From: CAVDAL01 sp963606965
GTDB taxonomy: Bacteria > Actinomycetota > Coriobacteriia > Coriobacteriales > QAMH01
Length of the DNA: 5,536 nt
Reading direction: 5' to 3'
Assembly: GCA_963606965.1 (NCBI GenBank)
Contig: CAVDAL010000097.1
Coordinates: 1-5,536 of the forward strand
A program made the position numbers and the translations under genes. Of the stretch, positions 1-4,709 are shown piece after piece. Position 1 is the first letter of the stretch; the number at the start of each line of letters is the position of its first letter. The notes beneath the pieces were generated by a model. It saw only the letters and a list, made by a program, of their open reading frames with translations, ran no database searches and was not told the DNA's origin.

Positions 1-5
1 CAATT

Positions 6-55
6 TACAAAAATTCGCCACTTTATGAAACCGTAGTAATACAAAAATTCGTCAC
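6..55. repeat. 16-bp direct repeat pair, 34-bp period
   Basis: TACAAAAATTCGCCAC at 6-21 recurs at 40-55 as TACAAAAATTCGTCAC with one mismatch, and both copies run on into CTTT-like sequence. The copies are 34 bp apart, which is about three helical turns and not a multiple of three, so this is not a repeat inside a protein. They lie upstream of the phosphotransferase gene and could be a paired operator, or the remnant of a repeated intergenic element whose other copies lie outside the window. On the opposite strand the unit reads GTGRCGAATTTTTGTA. The repeat is seen directly; its role is unknown. Confidence 0.6.
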
Positions 56-148
56 CTTTGTCGGGAAGGGTCTGTTCATATTTAAGTACAAAAATAAATA
101 TATGGCAGCGGGCACATAACACTAATGATAAAATTTGCTTCGGTAAAA

Positions 149-153
149 AGGAG
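149..153 (+). promoter_or_regulatory. Ribosome binding site that argues for a GTG start at 158
   Basis: AGGAG (within AAAAAGGAG, 145-153) sits 4 bases before GTG at 158-160, which is in the phosphotransferase frame. The upstream in-frame ATG at 125 has no purine-rich site before it. An overlapping ATG at 156 is in another frame, only 2 bases from the site, and opens only a 68-codon frame that looks like a shadow. The same AGGAG core lies 5 bases before the aldehyde dehydrogenase start, so this spacing fits the genome's usage. Confidence 0.6.
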
Positions 154-157
154 CAAT

Positions 158-1276
158 GTGGGCAGTTCAAAAAATGAAAATGCAAATGATATGTTTTTGC
201 AAAAGGCGCAAAACTATTTGCGTGACAATGCTGAACTTCGCATTGCGCTTGGCATTTGCAAAGATGCAATTCTTGTTCCACATTATCTTGGACAAGGTGA
301 GCATAACAAAAACTTCCGCTTTAAAGACCCAAATTCTGGACGCGAATTTGTTTTGCGCATAAATGTTGCAAGCCAGCCATTTCACAAAAACCAAGTAGCT
401 TATGAATTTGCTGCTTTAAAAGCACTTGAGCAAAGCGGGTGTGTGCCAAAAGCACTTTATTTGGATGACTCAAAACGCCTGCTAAATGAAGGTGCACTTG
501 TCATAAGTTTTTGCGAAGGCAAACAGCTTGACTTTGATAATTTGCAGGCAGGAGACTTGCAATGCGCAATTCAAATGATGGCAAATATCCATGCTGTTCC
601 AACTAATGAAGAATCTAACCCGCATGTTGCAAAATTATTCAAGCCAAAAGACCCGCTTGCAGAACTTTATGCCGAATGTGTTTCGCGCTTTAAAATTTAT
701 CAATCTTCTGGCTTTGAAGATGCACGCATAACAAAATGGGCGCAGCGCTTTTTCAACATCGCAAAGCCACAACTTGAAACACGCGCCTCAAGCAGTAACG
801 CAAGCCACATCATTAATACAGAGACTTTGCCATCGCATTTTCTTATTCCAAAAAGTGCTGCAAATGAAGCTGCAACAAACGCGTCCAAGTCTGGGGCATT
901 TTGCTCTGCACCTGGCACTTTTATAGATTGGGAACGTCCAATTATTGGCGAAGTTGCACAAGACTTGGCATATTTTATTTCCCCAACAACAACATTTTGG
1001 GATAGCGACTTTCTTTTCCCAGCATCTGAAATCGAAGCAGTTATTAATGATTATTGGCGCGCAGTTGATGGACGCTTTGAACAAGGCAATTTTGAAGAGC
1101 GCTTTTATGCATTCCGCACAATGACAGTTTTGCGTAGCATGACATGGTGTTGCAAAGCGCTTGTTCAATATAGCGCACAAAGCACGCAGCACAAAACAGC
1201 AAAAACAGCAGGAAAGCTTCCTATATATCTTTCTGATGAATTTTTAGAACAAGTTATTGATACTTTTGAAGCTTAA
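158..1276 (+). CDS. Choline kinase/APH-fold phosphotransferase with atypical catalytic loop
   Basis: This is a predicted cytosolic ATP-dependent small-molecule kinase of the aminoglycoside phosphotransferase/choline kinase superfamily; the substrate is unknown. Counting residues from the ATG at 125, the nucleotide loop is YLGQGEHNKNF (54-64) and VLRI (76-79) holds the position of the ATP-contacting lysine, here Arg. YEF (93-95) supplies the helix-C Glu, LVISFCEGK (125-133) is the hinge, and FIDWE (266-270) carries the metal-binding Asp268 of the DFG-equivalent motif. It is followed by the family's GE-AQDLAYF segment and a helical C-terminus. The catalytic loop reads NTETLPSHFL (231-240) in place of HGDxHxxNxL: His becomes Asn, Asp becomes Glu, and the metal-binding Asn becomes His. 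An Ala/Ser-rich insert of about 25 residues separates it from DWE. I chose GTG 158 (372 aa) over ATG 125 (383 aa) because of the AGGAG before it. The gene stands alone and converges on the phosphatase. The fold is clear; catalytic competence and substrate are not. Confidence 0.8.
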   Translation: MGSSKNENANDMFLQKAQNYLRDNAELRIALGICKDAILVPHYLGQGEHNKNFRFKDPNSGREFVLRINVASQPFHKNQVAYEFAALKALEQSGCVPKALYLDDSKRLLNEGALVISFCEGKQLDFDNLQAGDLQCAIQMMANIHAVPTNEESNPHVAKLFKPKDPLAELYAECVSRFKIYQSSGFEDARITKWAQRFFNIAKPQLETRASSSNASHIINTETLPSHFLIPKSAANEAATNASKSGAFCSAPGTFIDWERPIIGEVAQDLAYFISPTTTFWDSDFLFPASEIEAVINDYWRAVDGRFEQGNFEERFYAFRTMTVLRSMTWCCKALVQYSAQSTQHKTAKTAGKLPIYLSDEFLEQVIDTFEA

Positions 1277-2091
1277 GCAACAAGGCGGCTTTCATTTTGC
1301 ACAGCAAGCTCTTCTGTGCAAGCAACAATTGCTTTTTTGCGATAACTCTCACTCACATCAAGCTGGTTTGCCACAAAATCTTGCAAACTGCCATAAGCCT
1401 GTTCAACAGCTTCATAAAATGCTTGCAAATTTTCAGGGCGAGCGCAATGCGCACGAGTTATCTCCCAAGCCTTTTCTTCATCATTTGTAAAACGCATAAA
1501 ACGCTCAAAAGCTTCTTGAATATTTTTCTCACGCGCAATATTTGTCAACATATAGTCGCGTTCAATTTCTTCTTTGCTCACGCCAAGAACAAGCAAAAGG
1601 CAAACAGTCAAAATGCCAACACGATCTTTGCCGCCACTGCAATGGATATAAGTCCCCTTGCCAACAAAAGCATTTTCCAAAAGAATATGAATGCCCTTGC
1701 GGATTTGGTTAACTGTCAAAGGATTTGCCAAAGAACGATAAAAGTGGTCAGGGTCACAAGCAACATCGCGCCCAACAACCTTTGTGCCAGCAGCTGGTTC
1801 TGTATATTCAATGCCGACTTTTTCCAAATCATAAAATGGAATGTGCAAATTTTGCACGCCTGCAATATCTGGGTCTGGCTTTTCTTTGCGTTCCCAACCA
1901 GTACGAACATCGATTATGCATGAAATATTATGCTTGCCAAAAAGCGCACGCGCATCGCTATCTGTCATCTTTGCAAGCGCGCCGCCACGCAAAAAAAGAT
2001 TGCTCTTAATGCAGCGCCCGCCCGCAGCAACAATTCCGCCAAGGTCGCGAACGTTAGTCACGCTATCTAATTCAATAAGAGCCAATTTCAT
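1273..2091 (-). CDS. Tyrosine/dual-specificity (LipA/MptpB-like) phosphatase
   Basis: This 272-aa protein belongs to the bacterial tyrosine phosphatase family (Y_phosphatase3), which removes phosphate from phosphotyrosine and, in LipA/MptpB-type members, from phosphoserine or phosphoinositides. Numbering from M1 at 2091, the N-terminal signature TNVRDLGG is at 12-19 and the general-acid region IIDVRT at 59-64. The P-loop HCSGGKDRVG (150-159) gives catalytic Cys151 and Arg157 in the CX5R pattern. Its GKDR core with Lys155 is the variant typical of LipA/MptpB rather than classical PTPs. The tail ENLQAFYEAVEQAYGS (220-235) matches the usual C-terminal helix. No signal peptide or membrane segment is visible. 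The frame stays open to a GTG at 2184, but a TATAAT at 2127-2122 inside that extension and the family's usual start favour ATG 2091. A TTG at 2085, 5 bases after AAGGA, is a real alternative. Its stop overlaps that of the convergent kinase-like gene. Confidence 0.87.
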   Translation of the reverse strand: MKLALIELDSVTNVRDLGGIVAAGGRCIKSNLFLRGGALAKMTDSDARALFGKHNISCIIDVRTGWERKEKPDPDIAGVQNLHIPFYDLEKVGIEYTEPAAGTKVVGRDVACDPDHFYRSLANPLTVNQIRKGIHILLENAFVGKGTYIHCSGGKDRVGILTVCLLLVLGVSKEEIERDYMLTNIAREKNIQEAFERFMRFTNDEEKAWEITRAHCARPENLQAFYEAVEQAYGSLQDFVANQLDVSESYRKKAIVACTEELAVQNESRLVA

Positions 2092-2121
2092 CCTTAATTG
2101 CACATTAACAAAACGTTTGAA

Positions 2122-2127
2122 ATTATA
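2122..2127 (-). promoter_or_regulatory. -10 element of the phosphatase promoter
   Basis: Read on the minus strand, 2127-2122 is a perfect TATAAT. Transcription would start near 2115, giving a short leader of about 25-30 bases before the 2091 or 2085 start. I see no good -35 hexamer 16-18 bases upstream, and no TG extension, so activator dependence is possible. An 8-bp palindrome AAACGTTT (2111-2118) lies at the predicted start site and could be an operator. Confidence 0.45.
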
Positions 2128-2218
2128 GTGATTATGCGGCAGTAGCGAGCATGCCATGCAACAAGATATGCGCCGGATGGTCACCTGCTATGCGATTATT
2201 GCTATGCAAATAGCTCAT

Positions 2219-2249
2219 AAAATTTACGCCGCTTGAAAATTTTACGCCG
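2219..2249. repeat. Short tandem direct repeat in divergent intergenic region
   Basis: AAAATTTACGCCG (2219-2231) is followed by AAAATTTTACGCCG (2236-2249), a 17-18 bp period with one extra T. It sits between the phosphatase promoter and the tRNA promoter, outside any convincing gene. It may be a regulator binding site or just local duplication. It is not the same unit as the repeat at 6-55. Confidence 0.45.
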
Positions 2250-2284
2250 TTCATGTTCTATAGTTTTATTTATCTGAACATATC

Positions 2285-2299
2285 TGCTAAAATTTTAGC
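2285..2299 (+). promoter_or_regulatory. Extended -10 of tRNA-Val promoter within a 14-bp palindrome
   Basis: TGCTAAAAT (2285-2293) fits an extended -10 element; transcription would begin near 2300, giving a leader of about 6 bases before the tRNA. The -35 position (about 2264-2270) holds only TTTTATT, a weak match, which the extended TG could offset. The element is embedded in the perfect palindrome GCTAAAATTTTAGC (2286-2299). The promoter call is inference; the palindrome is seen directly. Confidence 0.45.
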
Positions 2300-2305
2300 T
2301 CGCTC

Positions 2306-2380
2306 GGGCGATTGGCGCAGCGGGAGCGCAGCTGCCTTACAAGCAGAAGGTCACAAGTTCAAATCTTGTATCGCCCACCA
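2306..2380 (+). tRNA. tRNA-Val (anticodon UAC)
   Basis: A complete cloverleaf can be folded by eye. The acceptor stem GGGCGAT (2306-2312) pairs perfectly with ATCGCCC (2370-2376). The D stem is GCGC/GCGC (2315-2318 with 2326-2329). The anticodon stem is 2331-2335 with 2343-2347 around loop CTTACAA (2336-2342), and the anticodon TAC is at 2338-2340. The variable loop has 5 bases. The T stem ACAAG/CTTGT surrounds the loop TTCAAAT (2358-2364). Discriminator A2377 is followed by an encoded CCA (2378-2380). The anticodon UAC reads GUA and, depending on wobble modification, other Val codons. The first anticodon-stem pair (27-43) is a G-A mismatch. It is a single gene with its own promoter and terminator. 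Confidence 0.96.
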
Positions 2381-2391
2381 TACAAAATCTT

Positions 2392-2423
2392 CAAGCTGGC
2401 AATTTCGCCAGCTTGTTTTGTTT
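2392..2423 (+). terminator. Intrinsic terminator of tRNA-Val, possibly bidirectional
   Basis: A perfect 9-bp stem CAAGCTGGC (2392-2400) and GCCAGCTTG (2407-2415) encloses the loop AATTTC and is followed by TTTTGTTT (2416-2423). It begins 12 bases after the tRNA CCA. On the opposite strand the same hairpin lies directly past the stop codon of the metallo-hydrolase (2424-2422), followed by AAGATTTTG. It may therefore also end that convergent transcript, though with a poorer U-tract. Confidence 0.88.
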
Positions 2424-3051
2424 ATGCATCAAGCTTAATGCTTGCTCCTGGGCGAACAACAAGTCTGCCTTCAACTTGAAAACGTTTTGCCACATCTTCA
2501 CTAAAAAGATTGCTTTGGTCGTTTGTGTCAAACATTGGCACCATATGTTCCGGAATATTGTGCTTTGCTTTTACCAGCTTTGCGCATTCAATAGCTTCTT
2601 CCACATCCATGTTAAAAAAGCCATCGCATGAAAACAGAGCATAATCGATATTCATTTCTGCCAGCTTGCCGCAGCGCATGTCATCAGTCATGCTTGTGTC
2701 GCCAGTGAAGTAAACTCTCGCACCATCAACATCAATAACAAGGCCAACACACTTAGCAACGTCATGATCTTTGTTGAAGCCTGCTTGCACTGGCTGGATG
2801 TGAATTCCACAAATATCAAACTGCTTGTAATTGCCGCAAGAAGGTTGAAAATCTGCTGGACGCAACACGGTGCAGCCACTAGCATGCGGCATTTTGTCCA
2901 CAACATTGTGGTCAGGATGTTCATGCGTCACCAAAACTGCATTTGCTGGCAAGTCATAGCCGCTGCCACTGCACGGGTCGATATAGATAACATTTTCAGA
3001 ATTTGTTGTTAAGCGCCAACTGCCGTGGCCATTGTAAAAAAGCTCAGTCAT
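2422..3051 (-). CDS. Metallo-beta-lactamase-fold hydrolase (UlaG-like)
   Basis: This 209-aa cytosolic protein has the single-domain metallo-beta-lactamase fold, closest in motif pattern to the small UlaG/YtnP-like metal-dependent hydrolases; the substrate is unknown. Residues seen: GHGSW (8-12), IDP (24-26), the metal motif HEHPDH (43-48), a downstream His at 96 (KDHD) and Asp118 in FTGDTS. The final metal ligand is expected as His in a PxH motif, but VPMFD (171-175) has Phe174 there (TTT codon). The C-terminus ends with the family's VVRPGASIKL strand. I chose ATG 3051 because tandem AAGGG sites (3067-3063 and 3062-3058) precede it, the nearer by 6 bases, and GHGSW then falls at the usual distance from the start. 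The open frame to 3192 lacks homology-like sequence. It is transcribed divergently from the dehydrogenase operon and ends in the tRNA terminator. The fold is confident; the reaction is not known. Confidence 0.85.
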   Translation of the reverse strand: MTELFYNGHGSWRLTTNSENVIYIDPCSGSGYDLPANAVLVTHEHPDHNVVDKMPHASGCTVLRPADFQPSCGNYKQFDICGIHIQPVQAGFNKDHDVAKCVGLVIDVDGARVYFTGDTSMTDDMRCGKLAEMNIDYALFSCDGFFNMDVEEAIECAKLVKAKHNIPEHMVPMFDTNDQSNLFSEDVAKRFQVEGRLVVRPGASIKLDA

Positions 3052-3057
3052 ATTCAG

Positions 3058-3067
3058 CCCTTCCCTT
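3058..3067 (-). promoter_or_regulatory. Tandem ribosome binding sites fixing the hydrolase start
   Basis: On the minus strand AAGGG occurs twice in a row (3067-3063 and 3062-3058). The second is 6 bases from ATG 3051. This supports that start over ATG codons farther upstream in the same open frame. Confidence 0.65.
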
Positions 3068-3208
3068 GTAACTGTTTTATCAATAATACAAAACTTGAAG
3101 CAAATGAACGTATTAATGGCAGCATGAATCATATTTGCGGTTGCTCTTTGTGAAGTTGCGGAAATCGTAAAACAGCACATGCCGTGCAACAAGCAGCAAA
3201 CAATGCGA

Positions 3209-3214
3209 TATACT
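3209..3214 (+). promoter_or_regulatory. Possible -10 of the aldehyde/alcohol dehydrogenase operon
   Basis: TATACT fits a -10 hexamer and would start transcription near 3221, leaving a leader of about 68 bases that contains the inverted repeat at 3247-3262. The -35 region (TGCAAC, 18 bases upstream) is poor. Other AT-rich sequence at 3214-3232 could also serve. The rest of the 237-base divergent region 3052-3288 shows no RNA gene or ORF I would support. Confidence 0.3.
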
Positions 3215-3246
3215 TTACGTAATTTTAATTAATGGCAAAGAAATTT

Positions 3247-3262
3247 TTGTCAACTCTGACAA
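3247..3262. promoter_or_regulatory. Perfect 6-4-6 inverted repeat, candidate operator
   Basis: TTGTCA-ACTC-TGACAA is a perfect inverted repeat 26 bases before the aldehyde dehydrogenase start. Its TTGT...ACAA ends recall Rex, the NADH-sensing repressor that often controls alcohol dehydrogenase genes, but Rex sites have 10 bases between those ends and this has 8. It is therefore not a canonical Rex box. It could be an operator for another dimeric repressor or a small hairpin in the leader RNA. TCTGAC is also repeated directly at 3255-3260 and 3263-3268. Confidence 0.45.
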
Positions 3263-3276
3263 TCTGACTCACATCG

Positions 3277-3283
3277 AAAGGAG
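3277..3283 (+). promoter_or_regulatory. Ribosome binding site of the aldehyde dehydrogenase
   Basis: AAAGGAG lies 5 bases before ATG 3289. It is the strongest site in the window and fixes the start of this gene. Confidence 0.85.
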
Positions 3284-3288
3284 CAGAT

Positions 3289-4707
3289 ATGGAATGGTCG
3301 CAAGAAAAAATCCATGAAATTGTTAAAGCTCAAAATGACTTTTTCAAGACAGGCACAACGCTTGATGTTGCATGGCGAAAAAAGCAACTCAAGAAATTAA
3401 AACTTGCCATGAAGTCATATGAAAAAGAGCTCACCCGCGCACTTGCAAAAGACCTTGGACGCAGCAAAGCAGAAGCATACTTTTGCGACATTGGTAGCGT
3501 AATTTTGGAAGCTAATGAAGCTTTGCGTGGCGTGAAAAAGTGGAGCCGCACAGAAACTCATTTTTCTGGGCTTGTTTGCTTCCCAAGCATCTTCACGCAT
3601 GTAAACAAAATGCCATATGGCACAACGCTTATCATCTCGCCTTTTAACTTCCCAATTTTGCTTTCATTCGGAGTTTTGATTGCTGCAATTGCTGGCGGCA
3701 ACACTGCCATTATAAAGGCAAGTTCAAAGTCGCCTGAATGCACAAAAATTATGCAGCAAATTGTCGATGACATTTATCCGCCTGAATATGTAACAGTCAT
3801 AGATGGCGGCCATGACGTTGCAGACATGTGTCTTGCAGAAAGATTCGATAAGATTTTTTACACAGGCTCGCCAAAAGTTGCAAAGCATGTCATGACGCAA
3901 GCCGCAAAAAACTTGACACCTGTAGCGCTTGAACTTGGCGGCGAAACAGGCAATTGGTGCATTGTCCGCAAAGATGCAAATATCAAAGATGCAGCTCGCA
4001 AAATTGCATTCTTCAAAATGTGCAATGCGGGGCAAGTTTGCATAAATATCAACCAAGTTGCTGTTGCAGAAGAGATTGCTCCAGCATTCATAAAACAGCT
4101 GAAGAAAGCTTTCAAAAAGCAGATTGGCAATAGCGCAATTTCAAATGATGAATATCCTCGCCTCATAACAAAAGCGGCTTATGACAAGTGCGCACGCGAT
4201 GTTGAAACTTACAAAGAGCGCATAATTTTTGGCGGTAAAGGCGACCCGCAAAATTTGAAGTTCGAGCCAACGCTTATCTATCCAGTTGATAAAGATGAAG
4301 ATATTGTTCAACGCGAACTTTTCAATCCGTTGCTGCCAATAGTCCCATTTAAAGATGAAGAAGTCGAAGATTTGATGCAAACAATCGCAGACCGCGAACA
4401 TGGACTTGCTCTTTACATCTTCACGAAGAAAAAACGCTGGGCAAAACGCATGATGAAAAGCCAGCAATTCGGCGGCGGATGCATTAATGAAGTTTGTTTG
4501 CACTTGATGGTGAAAGGTGTTCCATTCAATGGAACAGGCCATTCAGGCATGGGCGCATATCATGGCGAATGGGGATTCAGAGAGTTCACTCACCCATCGA
4601 CTGTTCTTGTTGGTTCGCGCTACTTCAACTTGCCATTGCGCGAACATCCATATGAAGGCAAAGAAAATTCTTACAAAATGCCGCTTTTACGCATTTTTGA
4701 AAGGTAG
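3289..4707 (+). CDS. Class III-type NAD(P)-dependent aldehyde dehydrogenase
   Basis: This 472-aa soluble enzyme oxidises an aldehyde to the acid with NAD(P)+. Its length and C-terminal layout match the class III (ALDH3-like) branch. Visible features in order are the oxyanion Asn120 in SPFNFP (117-122), cofactor-binding Lys143 in IIKASSKSPE, and YTGSPKV (191-197) of the Rossmann fold. General-base Glu215 is in ALELGGE and catalytic Cys251 in CNAGQVC. Glu343 in RELFNP contacts the nicotinamide ribose. GGGCINEVCLHL (395-406) and the PFNGTGHSGMGAYHGEWGF segment (412-430) end the domain. All catalytic residues are present, so it should be active. Oddities are Glu219 where ELGGK usually has Lys, and FNP for FGP. 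It is first in an operon with the iron alcohol dehydrogenase and probably handles that enzyme's aldehyde product or substrate. Chain length and substrate cannot be read here. Confidence 0.95.
   Translation: MEWSQEKIHEIVKAQNDFFKTGTTLDVAWRKKQLKKLKLAMKSYEKELTRALAKDLGRSKAEAYFCDIGSVILEANEALRGVKKWSRTETHFSGLVCFPSIFTHVNKMPYGTTLIISPFNFPILLSFGVLIAAIAGGNTAIIKASSKSPECTKIMQQIVDDIYPPEYVTVIDGGHDVADMCLAERFDKIFYTGSPKVAKHVMTQAAKNLTPVALELGGETGNWCIVRKDANIKDAARKIAFFKMCNAGQVCININQVAVAEEIAPAFIKQLKKAFKKQIGNSAISNDEYPRLITKAAYDKCARDVETYKERIIFGGKGDPQNLKFEPTLIYPVDKDEDIVQRELFNPLLPIVPFKDEEVEDLMQTIADREHGLALYIFTKKKRWAKRMMKSQQFGGGCINEVCLHLMVKGVPFNGTGHSGMGAYHGEWGFREFTHPSTVLVGSRYFNLPLREHPYEGKENSYKMPLLRIFER
4699..4704 (+). promoter_or_regulatory. 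Ribosome binding site of the alcohol dehydrogenase inside the upstream gene
   Basis: GAAAGG occupies the last two sense codons of the aldehyde dehydrogenase, 5 bases before ATG 4710. The site, the upstream stop (TAG 4705-4707) and the new start are packed within 14 bases, which suggests translational coupling. Confidence 0.65.
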
Positions 4708-4709
4708 TG

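Noticed and set aside
3..119. Open frame from the window edge to TAA at 117-119, a possible tail of an upstream gene
   Set aside because: It is only 38 codons, AT-rich, contains the non-triplet direct repeat, and shows no recognisable motif. A real C-terminus cannot be excluded without sequence to the left.
788..1192. 134-codon minus strand frame opposite the phosphotransferase
   Set aside because: It is Cys-rich, lacks family motifs, and overlaps the conserved catalytic region of the real gene.
1297..1923. 208-codon + strand frame opposite the phosphatase
   Set aside because: It is antisense to a gene with clear catalytic motifs, its composition is Cys/Phe/Asn-rich shadow-like, and it has no ribosome binding site or domain.
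2219..2249. CRISPR or mobile-element terminal repeat
   Set aside because: There are only two short units with no regular spacers, no cas or transposase gene, and no matching inverted copy in the window.
2253..2438. 61-codon frame through the tRNA
   Set aside because: It spans the tRNA-Val gene and its terminator, which fully explain the sequence.
3052..3192. N-terminal extension of the metallo-hydrolase to 3192
   Set aside because: The extension has no MBL-like sequence, while tandem AAGGG sites precede the ATG at 3051.
3247..3262. Canonical Rex operator
   Set aside because: The gap between TTGT and ACAA is 8 bases rather than 10, so it is listed only as a candidate operator of unknown regulator.
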